Source of the DNA: Acidimicrobiales bacterium
GTDB lineage: Bacteria; Actinomycetota; Acidimicrobiia; Acidimicrobiales; VFJN01
DNA: 33,445 nucleotides
NCBI GenBank assembly: GCA_030681555.1
Contig: JAUXRW010000026.1
Location: 1-33,445, forward strand
Reading direction: 5' to 3'
Shown: piece after piece, positions 23,644 through 31,680 of the stretch
How the letters are laid out: every line of letters begins with the position of its first letter
Numbering within the stretch: the first letter of the stretch is position 1
The notes under the pieces: generated by a model
Told to the model about the DNA's origin: nothing
What the model saw: the letters and a program-made list of their open reading frames with translations, nothing else
Database searches by the model: none
Position numbers and translations under genes: made by a program

Positions 23644-24791
23644 GGCCCCTCGCCCCCCGGGTGCTGGCCGGCTTCGCAGCGGTCGGCCTCGGCGTCGTGC
23701 TCGTGGCCCCGTCGAGCCATGCCGCCGAGAACCCTCCCGCCTACGAGGGGTCACGCGTCACCACGCCGAGCACCACGTCGGACCCCGCGCCGATGATCAC
23801 CGCCGAGATCGTGCGGCGCTACAACGACACGGTCGGATCGCTGACCGTCGAGACCGAGGTCACCCCGCCGGCCGGTCTGGCCGAGGGATGCACCACGGAC
23901 GAGAAGCCCGAGACGGTCGCCAAGGCCGGCCCACAAGACCACACGGCGTACACCTCGGCGCCGCTCACGGTCAGCTGCAACGGCACCTACGAGTTCCTGA
24001 TCACCGCCGAGTTCAACCCGACGATCGGGTTCGGCGACCGGGCGGAGTTCCCCGGTGAGATCACGGTCGCGGCGCCTCCGCCGCCCGTCGCCGGGGTCAC
24101 CCACTTTGTGGGAGAGGACCGGAAGGCGTCGCTGTCGTGGACGCCCGCCGCGTCGGTCTCACCCGACTTCCTCGGCTACCGCGTCGAGCGCCAGACCGCC
24201 GACGGCAAGTACATCACCGTAAAGGACCTTCCCCGCGGCGAGAAGACGTTCACCGACCCGGAGCCGATCCCGGAGGGGGGCGAGGTCGTCTACCGCGTGC
24301 GGGGCCGGCGGGCCGCCCCGACGGGTGAGGTGCTTTCCGAGAGCGGCGACAGGGTCACCGCCAAGGTCGGCGCCGGCAGCACCTCCACCACGGTGCCCGG
24401 TACGCCGGCGCCTGGCGGCACCGACGGCGGCGTCGGTGGCCCGACCGGCGGCACCACGCCGAGTACGGGCAGGGGCGGCGGCTCCCGCGGCGGTCCCCGC
24501 GTCACCGGCCGGGCCCGCGGGCTCACCGGCATCGGTGTCCGGGTGCCCAGTGCCAACAGCGCCCGGGCGGACTTCCCCGATCTGGAGATCGCCGACGAGG
24601 GCTTCGACGAGGAGCTCCCGTTCGACGACGGCCTCGCCGGCGAGGAGCCGAGCGACCAGGACGACCTCGCCTCCCTGCTCTACGAGGAAGAGGAAGGCCG
24701 CGGTATGGCCGTCCCGGTGGCGATCGGCACCGTCATGGCCGCCTGGGCCTTCCACCTCCGCTTCCTCGCACGCGCCGCCCGCCCCGGCTGA
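23640..24791 (+). CDS. Secreted FnIII-like protein with C-terminal membrane anchor, sortase-linked
   Basis: A 383-residue exported protein. A signal peptide ends near residue 28 (PSSHAAEN). An N-terminal domain (30-145) holds a Cys pair (Cys84, Cys113) that could form a disulfide. A fibronectin type III-like domain spans about 150-242 (ASLSWTPAASVSPDFLGYRV, VVYRVRGRR). Then come a Gly/Thr/Pro linker (245-295), an acidic stretch (310-353) and a final hydrophobic helix (356-378) with a basic end. That end resembles a cell-wall anchor, but I see no LPxTG or LAxTG motif before it. The GTG overlaps the sortase stop (GTGA). Confidence 0.72.
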   Translation: MRPLAPRVLAGFAAVGLGVVLVAPSSHAAENPPAYEGSRVTTPSTTSDPAPMITAEIVRRYNDTVGSLTVETEVTPPAGLAEGCTTDEKPETVAKAGPQDHTAYTSAPLTVSCNGTYEFLITAEFNPTIGFGDRAEFPGEITVAAPPPPVAGVTHFVGEDRKASLSWTPAASVSPDFLGYRVERQTADGKYITVKDLPRGEKTFTDPEPIPEGGEVVYRVRGRRAAPTGEVLSESGDRVTAKVGAGSTSTTVPGTPAPGGTDGGVGGPTGGTTPSTGRGGGSRGGPRVTGRARGLTGIGVRVPSANSARADFPDLEIADEGFDEELPFDDGLAGEEPSDQDDLASLLYEEEEGRGMAVPVAIGTVMAAWAFHLRFLARAARPG

Positions 24792-24812
24792 CCCGCCCGG
24801 GGCAGGGCCGAC

Positions 24813-27179
24813 TCAGTCGGCCAGCACGTCGTGCAGCAACCGTATGGCCCCCGCCTTGTCAAGGTGATCGTTGCCGTTGCCGCACTTGGGTGACTGGACG
24901 CACGACGGGCACCCCGACTCACAGCCGCAGGCCTTCACGCTGGCCAAGGTCGCCGCGAGGTGACGGTCGGCCGCCTCGTAGCCCAGCTCGGCCACACCGG
25001 CCCCGCCGGGCATCGCGTCGTAGATGACGATCGTGGGCAGCGCCGTGTCGGGGTGGCAAGCGATCGAGAGCCCGCCGACGTCCCACCGGTCGCAGATGGC
25101 GAACAGCGGCAGCATGCCGATGGCCGCGTGCTCCACGGCGTGGAGCGCCGAGGGGAGCTCCACGCGGTCCACGCCCGCCGCGGCCGCCCGCTCCGGGCAC
25201 ACGAGATACCAGAACGCCCGGGTCACGAGGGTGGAGGTGGGCAGGTCGAGCGCCTCGGTGGCCACCAGCGAGCCGCCGAACGTCTCCTTCCGCTGGTAGC
25301 CCACCACCCGGCTCGCCACCTCGACCGCACCCACGCAGAGGGTGGCGCGGCCGACCGTGCGTTGCCGATCGACGTGGAGCAGGCGGATGGAGGTTTCCGT
25401 GCGCGGCACGGTGTAGGTGAGGCCCTCGTCACGTTCGACCGTGGCGACGCCTGCGTCGAGGTCGAGGTCGACCACCCGCCAGTGCAGCCCCTGGTGCAGG
25501 TACGACGCGCCGGGGTGCACCTGCTCGGGGGCGCGGGCGCGGTCGACGTCGCCGACCTGGGTGCCCGTGACGCCATCGACGATGCGCACCGGTCGACCGG
25601 CAGCGGTGCGCAGGCCGACGCCGTGCGACGGCCACCCGGCTCCGTTCCACACGGCCATGGGCTCGTTGCGGCGCCCGCGGTGGCGCACGAGGAGCTCGTC
25701 GGTCAGGGCCAAGCGGCGCACACCGTCGTCCAGGGAGCCCGGCCACCACCGCGCGTCGGCGTGGGTGAGCGGCAGCTCGTGGGCCGCGCACCGCAGGTGC
25801 GGGTCGACCACGTGCGGGTTGTCGGGGTTCACGATCGCCGGCTCCGGGCGACGGGTGAGCAGCTCGTCGGGGTGGGCCACCAGCCACTGGTCGAGCTGGT
25901 CGGCGCCCGCGACGAGCACACCCGCGGAGGCGGCGCCCGACCGGCCGGCCCGCCCGACCTGTTGCCAGAACGAGGCGATGGTGCCGGGGAACCCGTCGAG
26001 CACCACGGCGTCGAGGCAGCCCACGTCGATGCCGAGCTCGAGAGCCGACGTGGCCACCACCCCGCGCAGCCGCCCTGCGAACAGCTCGTCCTCGATCTCG
26101 CGACGCTCCTCGGCGAGGTAGCCACCGCGGTAGGCCCGCACCCGCCGGGCCAGTGCCCTGGGGAGACGCCGCCGCACGTCCGCGGCCACCGTCTCGGCGG
26201 TCCGGCGGCTGCGGGTGAACCCGAGCGTGGCGTGCCCGGCGTCGATGAGCCCGGCGACAATCGCCGCCGACTCGCGATGGGCGGACGCCCGGGCGCCGGT
26301 GGCTTGGTCGAGCAGCGGGGGCCGCCAGAGGGCGATCGTGCGAGGGCCCTGGGGCGAGCCGTCGTCGAGCACGGGGACGACGTCCACCCCCGTCACGGCC
26401 GACGCGAGCCGCTCCGGCGCACCTACCGTGGCCGAGCAGCAGATGAACGTCGGGTCGGCGCCGTAGTGCGCGGCCAGCCGGCGGAGCCGCCGCACCAGTT
26501 GGGCGACGTGGCTGCCGAACACGCCCCGGAAGGTGTGCAGCTCGTCGATGACGACGTAGCGCAGCCGGCCGAGGAAGGTGGCCCATCGGGCGTGGTGCGG
26601 GAGCAGGCCCGAGTGGAGCATCTCGGGGTTCGTGAGGACGACGTTGGCGTGCTTGCGGATCCACGTCCGCTCCTCTGGCGACGCGTCGCCGTCGTAGGCG
26701 CCCGGCACGACGCGAGGCAGCCCCAGGTCGGCGAGCGCCCGGAGCTGGTCGTGCGCCAGCGCCTTCGTGGGGAACAGGACCAGCCCGGTGCCGGGCCGCA
26801 CCGGGGCGCTCGCCGCCTCCGCCATGGCCAGCTGGTAGCAGAGCGACTTCCCGGACCCGGTGCCCGTGGCCACCACGACGGATCGCCCGGCCCGCAGCAG
26901 ACCGAGGGCCTCCACCTGGTGCGTCCAGAGCGCTCGTGGGACCGCTGCCGCGACGGCTGGGGGCAAGGGGCGCTCGAGCTCGGCGTGCCGCGCCGGCCGC
27001 GCGGGCAGGTGCACGAGGTGGGCGAGGCGCCCCTCCTCGAGGGACGCGGGAGCCAGCGCCCCCGATCGCTCGTCGCCGTGGCGCAGCTCTTCGTCGCGGG
27101 CGGCGGCGAGGCGGCACAGCACGTCCGCCACGGCCGTGGCGTTGGCCAGGTCGACGTCGGAGGAGGGCAGGAGGGCCAT
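24813..27179 (-). CDS. DEAD/DEAH-box helicase with DUF1998 zinc domain (YprA/MrfA-like)
   Basis: A 788-residue superfamily 2 helicase. Motif I is ATGTGSGKSLCYQLAMAEA at residues 104-122, motif II is the DELH of VVIDELHTF, motif III is CCSATVGAP, motif V is TSALELGIDVGCLDAVV and motif VI is QQVGRAGRSGA. The C-terminal DUF1998 region ends with four clustered Cys (GCESGCPSCVQSPKCGNGND), the zinc site seen in MrfA, a repair helicase. The ATG at 27179 is chosen because the frame upstream is antisense to the STAS gene. TACGCT at 27196-27191 may be its -10. In M. tuberculosis the homologue Rv3649 occupies the same place beside the Tad locus. Confidence 0.93.
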   Translation of the reverse strand: MALLPSSDVDLANATAVADVLCRLAAARDEELRHGDERSGALAPASLEEGRLAHLVHLPARPARHAELERPLPPAVAAAVPRALWTHQVEALGLLRAGRSVVVATGTGSGKSLCYQLAMAEAASAPVRPGTGLVLFPTKALAHDQLRALADLGLPRVVPGAYDGDASPEERTWIRKHANVVLTNPEMLHSGLLPHHARWATFLGRLRYVVIDELHTFRGVFGSHVAQLVRRLRRLAAHYGADPTFICCSATVGAPERLASAVTGVDVVPVLDDGSPQGPRTIALWRPPLLDQATGARASAHRESAAIVAGLIDAGHATLGFTRSRRTAETVAADVRRRLPRALARRVRAYRGGYLAEERREIEDELFAGRLRGVVATSALELGIDVGCLDAVVLDGFPGTIASFWQQVGRAGRSGAASAGVLVAGADQLDQWLVAHPDELLTRRPEPAIVNPDNPHVVDPHLRCAAHELPLTHADARWWPGSLDDGVRRLALTDELLVRHRGRRNEPMAVWNGAGWPSHGVGLRTAAGRPVRIVDGVTGTQVGDVDRARAPEQVHPGASYLHQGLHWRVVDLDLDAGVATVERDEGLTYTVPRTETSIRLLHVDRQRTVGRATLCVGAVEVASRVVGYQRKETFGGSLVATEALDLPTSTLVTRAFWYLVCPERAAAAGVDRVELPSALHAVEHAAIGMLPLFAICDRWDVGGLSIACHPDTALPTIVIYDAMPGGAGVAELGYEAADRHLAATLASVKACGCESGCPSCVQSPKCGNGNDHLDKAGAIRLLHDVLAD

Positions 27180-27276
27180 GGAGCCAGGAGAGCGTACGCC
27201 TCCCGGCGGCGAGATGACAGGGCTGTAGTTCCACGGGTGTGGTCCCCCCGTTACCGTCGGGTGTGTGCTGCGCAGG

Positions 27277-27282
27277 TAGGTT
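27277..27282 (+). promoter_or_regulatory. -10 box of the STAS gene (leaderless)
   Basis: TAGGTT ends 6 nt before the GTG at 27289, placing the transcription start at the start codon. This supports GTG 27289 over the ATG at 27295, which has no ribosome site. Confidence 0.4.
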
Positions 27283-27288
27283 CGGGAC

Positions 27289-27639
27289 GTGGACATGTCC
27301 GTGCAGGTCGAACAGTCGGATGGTTGGGCCGTGGCCCGCGTGCACGGTGACGTGGACGTGGCGACGGCCCCCCGCCTCCGGGAGCAGCTCATCGCCATCG
27401 TCACCGGAGGTGAGGCGAACATCGTTCTCGACCTCGACGGGGTCGACTTCCTCGACTCCACCGGGTTGGGCGTGATCGTGGGGGTCCTCAAGCGGGTGCG
27501 AACGCTGGGCGGCGACCTGCGGATCGTGTGCAGCCGCCCGGGGGTGTGCAGGGTGTTCGAGATCACCGCCCTCAACCGCACGCTCCCGCTGGCCGGCTCT
27601 GTGGCGGATGCGGTGGCCGGAGCCTCGCCGGCCGGCTGA
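27289..27639 (+). CDS. STAS-domain anti-sigma factor antagonist (BldG/SpoIIAA-like)
   Basis: A 116-residue single STAS domain: strands VQVEQSDGWAVARVHGDVDV and NIVLDLDGVDFLDSTGLGVI, the latter carrying the phosphorylatable Ser57 (LDSTGLG), then the ICSRPGVCRVFEITALN-like C-terminal half. These proteins bind and titrate an anti-sigma kinase when unphosphorylated. The next gene, 3 nt downstream, encodes such a kinase. No sigma gene follows, so the regulated sigma factor must be elsewhere, possibly the one at 16670, which is speculation. Confidence 0.9.
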   Translation: MDMSVQVEQSDGWAVARVHGDVDVATAPRLREQLIAIVTGGEANIVLDLDGVDFLDSTGLGVIVGVLKRVRTLGGDLRIVCSRPGVCRVFEITALNRTLPLAGSVADAVAGASPAG

Positions 27640-27642
27640 GCG

Positions 27643-28065
27643 ATGCGCAGCGAGTTCGCCCTCGAGATCCCCCCTCATCGCGAACACCTGGCGCTCGTGC
27701 GGCTCATCGTAGGTGGGGCGGCCGCCCTCAGCCCGGTCGGCGACCGCCGGCTCGAAGACCTCAAGCTGGCCGTCTCCGAGGCCTGCGCCAACGCCATGGA
27801 CGCGCAGCTGCGCTCGGGGTCGGACGCTCCCCTGCGAATCAGCGTGGAGGTGGACGACGACGCCATGGTGGTGACCGTCACCGATCACGCCGGCGGCTTC
27901 GAGCCCGGCGCCCTCGACCCGCTGCCGTCGGTCACCGACCCCCAGCGCCTCCGCCACGAGCGCGGCCTCGGGGTGCCGCTGATGCGCTCGCTGGCCGACC
28001 TCGTCACGTTCACGAAGGTGGCCGACGGCACGGCGGTGCGGCTGGAGATCCGCGCTCCCGCGTGA
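27643..28065 (+). CDS. RsbW-like anti-sigma factor (HATPase_c serine kinase)
   Basis: A 140-residue single-domain GHKL ATPase. The N box is EDLKLAVSEACANAMDA, the G1 box is TVTDHAGGFEPG, and the G2 region is RHERGLGVPLMRSLAD. It would phosphorylate the STAS protein encoded 3 nt upstream and bind a sigma factor. It has the minimal domain size of the RsbW/SpoIIAB group. The gene ends 227 bp before the convergent recR, across the structured intergenic segment at 28101-28290. Confidence 0.9.
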   Translation: MRSEFALEIPPHREHLALVRLIVGGAAALSPVGDRRLEDLKLAVSEACANAMDAQLRSGSDAPLRISVEVDDDAMVVTVTDHAGGFEPGALDPLPSVTDPQRLRHERGLGVPLMRSLADLVTFTKVADGTAVRLEIRAPA

Positions 28066-28100
28066 CGCCATAAGTTCTCCGAACGGTCACCCACAGGTGC

Positions 28101-28140
28101 TTGTCACGCGACCGCAATCGTTGTAACGTGACCGCAACGT
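28101..28140 (+). repeat. Two tandem 20-bp repeats carrying a promoter
   Basis: ttgtcacgcgaccgcaatcg (28101-28120) and ttgtaacgtgaccgcaacgt (28121-28140) agree at 16 of 20 positions and sit two helical turns apart. Repeat one supplies TTGTCA (28101-28106) and repeat two TAACGT (28124-28129), a -35/-10 pair with a 17-bp spacer. Transcription would begin near 28136. The repeated GACCGCAA core could bind a regulator or nucleoid protein. Confidence 0.55.
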
Positions 28141-28290
28141 CGCGTGGGTGGCGGACGGAGAGCGAGTCCTCCAGTCGCTAGCCGGCCATCACCACTCGTA
28201 GACGGTAGATCTCGAGGCACCGGTCTTGTCGGTGGTCTGTCCGCCCGCCCCGCCGATATGGGCCGGTGCCTCGGGCGTTCTCGCGCCCAG
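28136..28290 (+). ncRNA. Candidate structured small RNA between rsbW-like gene and recR
   Basis: Downstream of the promoter at 28101-28129 the sequence has no coding frame and folds readily. An outer stem pairs GTGG/TGGC (28144-28152) with GCCA/CCAC (28185-28195) around an inner hairpin AGCGA/TCGCT (28161-28165 with 28175-28179). A perfect 11-bp stem CGAGGCACCGG/CCGGTGCCTCG (28213-28223 with 28263-28273) encloses a 39-nt C-rich loop, and a short GGGCG/CGCCC hairpin (28273-28288) follows. The flanking genes converge on this segment, so the promoter has no protein gene to serve. Part of the 3' structure may be a terminator. No known RNA family is recognised. Confidence 0.4.
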
Positions 28291-28292
28291 CG

Positions 28293-28901
28293 TCAGCCGT
28301 CGACCTCCCGGCGGCCCTCCAGGGCCCGCCCGAGCGTGAGCTCGTCGGCGTACTCGAGGTCGCCGCCCACCGGCAGACCGCTGGCGATGCGGGTGACCTT
28401 CACGGCGAGCTCACGCAGGAGCCGGCTGAGGTACATCGCCGTGGCCTCGCCCTCGAGGTTGGGGTTGGTGCAGAGGATGACCTCGCGCACGCCCTCGGCA
28501 TCCAGCCGGCCGAGCAGCTCACGGATGCGCAGCTGCTCTGGGCCGATCCCCTCGATGGGGCTGATCGCGCCCTGCAGCACGTGGTAGCGGCCGTTGAACT
28601 CCTGGGTCCTCTCGACGGCGACGATGTCACGCGGTTCCTCGACCACGCACAGGACGGTGCCGTCGCGGCGGTCGTCGTCGCACAGCTCGCACACCGTGCC
28701 CTCGCTGATGTTGAAGCACCGCTCGCAGAAGACGACCCGCTCCTTGGCGGTGGCGATCGCCTTGGACAGTCGGAGGGCATCGGTCGGAGTCTGCTTGAGC
28801 AGGTGGAAGGCGATCCGCTGGGCCGACTTTGGGCCGACCCCCGGCAGGCGCCCGAGCTCGTCGATGAGCTCCTGGACCGAGATCGGGTACGCCGCCGCCA
28901 T
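28293..28901 (-). CDS. recR: Recombination mediator protein RecR
   Basis: A 202-residue RecR, full length. It has the N-terminal helix-hairpin-helix ([20 protein letters not shown]), the four-Cys zinc finger ([19 protein letters not shown]), the Toprim domain ([20 protein letters not shown]) and the C-terminal [20 protein letters not shown] with the Walker-B-like segment. It works with RecO and RecF to load RecA at gaps. The start lies 8 nt after the ebfC stop, in the usual dnaX-ebfC-recR order. Confidence 0.97.
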   Translation of the reverse strand: MAAAYPISVQELIDELGRLPGVGPKSAQRIAFHLLKQTPTDALRLSKAIATAKERVVFCERCFNISEGTVCELCDDDRRDGTVLCVVEEPRDIVAVERTQEFNGRYHVLQGAISPIEGIGPEQLRIRELLGRLDAEGVREVILCTNPNLEGEATAMYLSRLLRELAVKVTRIASGLPVGGDLEYADELTLGRALEGRREVDG

Positions 28902-28909
28902 CGACCCGC

Positions 28910-29296
28910 TCAGCCCCCGCCGAGCAGGTCGCCCAAGGGCCCCATGGCCTCACGCTGGAGCTCCTGGAGCTGGGTGTCGACGTCGTGGAGCGCGGCGAGC
29001 ACGAGGTCTTCCAGCATCCCCACGTCGGTGGGGTCGACGACCTCGGGGGCCAGCCTGACGCCGAGCACGCGACCTGCCCCGGTGGCCCGGATCCGGACGA
29101 CGCCGCCGCCGGCCACGCCCTCGACCTCCTGCTCCGCCGCCGCGGCCTGGGCCGCCATCATCTCCTGCGCCTGGGCCAGCAGCCCCCCGAGCATCCCGCC
29201 CTCCAGGCCCTCGAGGTCGGGCAGACCGGTCGTGAAGGCCGCGCCGGTGACGACCTCGGGTACCTCGGCAGCGTCGTCGGGGGGAACGTCGGGCAC
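28910..29296 (-). CDS. ebfC: YbaB/EbfC family nucleoid-associated protein
   Basis: A 128-residue YbaB/EbfC protein. The coiled helix ([20 protein letters not shown]) is followed by the strand pair [18 protein letters not shown] and the C-terminal helix [20 protein letters not shown]. Family members bind DNA as dimers. The first 25 residues are an extra acidic extension; the start is GTG 29296. It is flanked by dnaX and recR as in most bacteria. Confidence 0.92.
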   Translation of the reverse strand: MPDVPPDDAAEVPEVVTGAAFTTGLPDLEGLEGGMLGGLLAQAQEMMAAQAAAAEQEVEGVAGGGVVRIRATGAGRVLGVRLAPEVVDPTDVGMLEDLVLAALHDVDTQLQELQREAMGPLGDLLGGG

Positions 29297-29347
29297 GCTG
29301 GCAGCGTAGGCCGCGACCCCGCGTTCCCCGTGCCGTCGTGGAGGCGG

Positions 29348-31234
29348 CTACGCCTCGTCGACAAGCTCGGCGCCGGGGAAGGCTTCGGTGAGCCGCTGGG
29401 CACCGGAGCCCTCGGGAGGCGCGTCCTCGAGGTCGGCGACGTCGCCCACGTCCACGACCTCCTCGTCGACGCTGACGGGCGTTGCGACCGGCGCCACCGC
29501 GGCGGGGATCGAGCCGGCACCCACCTCTGAGTCGGTGACCAGGCGGAGCGGCACCGGCCGTCCGAAGTGCGACGCCAGCGCCGCCTCCACCTCGGGCCGC
29601 TTCTTCTCGCAGTGGTCCCGCGTGGGGGCGTTGGCCAGCGCGAACACGGCCGCCTTCCCAGCGCTCTCGACGAACCGGCCCGTGCTGAAGATGGCCCTGG
29701 TGCCGCGCGTGAGGAGGTCGAGCACCGCATCTCCCCAGGCCAGCGTGAGCTCCTCGCGGGTGGGCAGCGCTCCCCCACCGGTGGGAGCCGCGGCGGGCGC
29801 GGCCTTCGCCGCCGCGGGTGTGGGCCTCGAGGCAGGCGCAGGGGTGGGCGCAGGCTCGGAGCGGGGCGGGGCAGCCTGCGCCGGCGGCGGCCCCGGAGCC
29901 GCTGCGGAGCTGGGAGCGATCGTCGCGCGGGGAGCGGTCGTCGCGCTGGTGGCCTTCGTGACGCGGGCGCGGGCCGGTCGGGCCGTCCCGCCGGCGTCGG
30001 GCGCAGCCTTGGCCAGCTCCGCGCGGGCGGAGTCCGCAGGGCCGCTGCGAGCGCCGGGTGGGGTGCCGGCGGCCGCCGAAGGGGGCGGCGCAACGGTGGC
30101 TGCGGGCGCTGAGCTCGCCCCGCCCTCCGCCAACGCTCGCTCGAGGCGCTCGACGCGGTCCATCAGGGCGTCGAGGGACCGGTCGGCGTCCGGCCGGCAC
30201 AACCGGACCAGCGCCACCTCCAGCACGATGCGGGGGTCGGGCTTCTTGGCCAGCTCGACGAGGGCCTCCCCCAGCACTTCGAGAGCCCGGGTGAGGCCAG
30301 CCGCACCCAGGTCGGCGCCCAGCGCGGCGGCCTGCTCGAGGTCGGGGCCCGGCAGGTGGCGGTCGGGCGCTCCCATCACGGCGAGGAACGCGGCCCGGAG
30401 GCGTCCGATCAGGACCTCGCCGAGGGCGCGAGGGTCACGGCCGGCGTCGGTGGCGTCGGCTACAGCGACGAGCACCCCGCCCGCGTCGTGGGCCCGGAGC
30501 GCCGTGAGGATGGCCTCGACGGGTTGAGCCTGCTCGACGACGCCGCCCATCGCCGAGACCTGGTCGAGGGCGGAGAGCGTGTCCCGGGCCGACCCCCCGC
30601 CCATGCGCACGACGTGGTCGACCGCGTCGTCACCGAGGGCAAGGCCGGCATCGGCGATCACGTGGCGCACGTGGGCCGACAAGACGTCGGCGGGGAGCAG
30701 GTGGAACTCGAAGTGCTGCGTGCGGCTGCGGATGGTCGACAGCACCTTCTGCGGATCGGTGGTGGCGAGGATGAAGACGACGTGGCTCGGCGGCTCCTCC
30801 AGCGACTTCAGCAGGGCGTTGGCCGCGCCCGTGCTCAGCATGTGCACCTCGTCGAGGATGACGACCTTGCGGTTGCCCGACGTGCCCAGCGGGATGCGCT
30901 CGATGAGCTCCCGGATGTTGGCGACGCCGTTGTTCGACGCTGCGTCGAGCTCGAGCAGCCAGTCGACGATGCGGCCCTCCTCGACGGCGATGCAGTTCGG
31001 GCAGACGCCGCAGGGCTCGCCACCGTCGGGCTTCTCGCAGTTCAGGACCTTGGCGAGGATTCGGGCGGTTGATGTCTTGCCCGTGCCCCGAGGCCCGCTG
31101 AACAGGTAGGCGTGGCCCACCCGGTCCCCCGCCACCGCGGTGCGCAGGGCCCGCACCACGTGGTCCTGCCCCAGCAGTTCGCTGAAGCGGCGCGATCGGT
31201 AGCGGCGGTAGAGCGACTGATACGCCTTGGCCAT
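29348..31234 (-). CDS. dnaX: DNA polymerase III subunit gamma/tau
   Basis: A 628-residue clamp-loader ATPase. Walker A is FSGPRGTGKTSTARILAKVL near residue 45, followed by the four-Cys zinc module (NCEKPDGGEPCGVCPNC), Walker B VVILDEVHMLS, the SRC-like sensor region TIRSRTQHFEFHLL and sensor 2 GGGSARDTLSALDQV. The middle is a long Ala/Pro/Thr-rich linker (about 385-490), then a tau-like C-terminal domain. No slippage signal was seen. ATG 31234 is preferred to GTG 31237, since TAGGGT (31247-31242) lies 7 nt before it, giving a leaderless message. The 265 bp upstream hold no gene, only GC-rich inverted repeats. Confidence 0.95.
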   Translation of the reverse strand: MAKAYQSLYRRYRSRRFSELLGQDHVVRALRTAVAGDRVGHAYLFSGPRGTGKTSTARILAKVLNCEKPDGGEPCGVCPNCIAVEEGRIVDWLLELDAASNNGVANIRELIERIPLGTSGNRKVVILDEVHMLSTGAANALLKSLEEPPSHVVFILATTDPQKVLSTIRSRTQHFEFHLLPADVLSAHVRHVIADAGLALGDDAVDHVVRMGGGSARDTLSALDQVSAMGGVVEQAQPVEAILTALRAHDAGGVLVAVADATDAGRDPRALGEVLIGRLRAAFLAVMGAPDRHLPGPDLEQAAALGADLGAAGLTRALEVLGEALVELAKKPDPRIVLEVALVRLCRPDADRSLDALMDRVERLERALAEGGASSAPAATVAPPPSAAAGTPPGARSGPADSARAELAKAAPDAGGTARPARARVTKATSATTAPRATIAPSSAAAPGPPPAQAAPPRSEPAPTPAPASRPTPAAAKAAPAAAPTGGGALPTREELTLAWGDAVLDLLTRGTRAIFSTGRFVESAGKAAVFALANAPTRDHCEKKRPEVEAALASHFGRPVPLRLVTDSEVGAGSIPAAVAPVATPVSVDEEVVDVGDVADLEDAPPEGSGAQRLTEAFPGAELVDEA

Positions 31235-31484
31235 CACGCCGACCCTACCGGCCCCCGCCCCCTCGGACTCCGGCCCGCCCGGACCCAGCCGTCAGAGTCA
31301 TACCCGGGGTGTCGGATCGTTCGGTGCGTCTTCGCGAGTGGATCCCAGCGGCTGGCTGCGGCGCCGCAGGGGCACAGTCGGGACCGTCACCCCCCATGCA
31401 GGAGGGGGCGTACACCCAGCCGGGGGCGATCCCGCAGGGCAGCCCTTGCCAGAGACAGGGCGCCGCCGCAGGAGGCCCCACGGC

Positions 31485-31500
31485 AAAAGCGCGGCCCGCT
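31485..31500 (-). terminator. Possible terminator of the SRP RNA gene
   Basis: Read on the minus strand, AGCG-GGCCG-CGCT is followed by TTTT just after the 3' end of the SRP RNA. The stem is only four pairs, so this is a weak candidate; transcription may also run on toward dnaX. Confidence 0.3.
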
Positions 31501-31502
31501 CC

Positions 31503-31618
31503 CCCATGTGACGGTCAGGCTGTCTGCGGCACACCACAGGCTCCGCTGAGAGCTGCTGCCTCCCGGCCCTGACTCGGTTCACGGACTGCGATTGCACAGG
31601 ACCCGACCGCCACATGTG
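31503..31618 (-). ncRNA. ffs: Small signal recognition particle RNA (4.5S)
   Basis: On the minus strand 31573-31552 reads GTCAGGGCCGGGAGGCAGCAGC in two parts, the near-universal SRP RNA core (the Ffh-binding symmetric loop and a GNRA-type GGGA tetraloop instead of GGAA), preceded by the characteristic GTGAACC. The ends close the hairpin: CATGTG (31616-31611) pairs with CACATG (31510-31505) and CGGTC (31609-31605) with GACCG (31516-31512). The length of about 116 nt fits the actinobacterial small SRP RNA. The place between the tRNA-Ser/deaminase pair and dnaX is the usual ffs neighbourhood. Ends are accurate to a few bases. Confidence 0.85.
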
Positions 31619-31680
31619 AGAGCGGGCCGGTCGACACGATAGCCTCGCCGATTCTGGGTGCCACCTTCGGGTGGCCCCGA

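Noticed and set aside
24960-27350. A 796-residue plus-strand frame opposite the helicase
   Set aside because: The opposite strand encodes all helicase motifs and a DUF1998 zinc site; this frame is compositionally biased.
31240-31484. Possible riboswitch or second RNA between ffs and dnaX
   Set aside because: Several GC-rich inverted repeats are seen, but no known riboswitch core; dnaX also appears leaderless, so a cis leader is unlikely.
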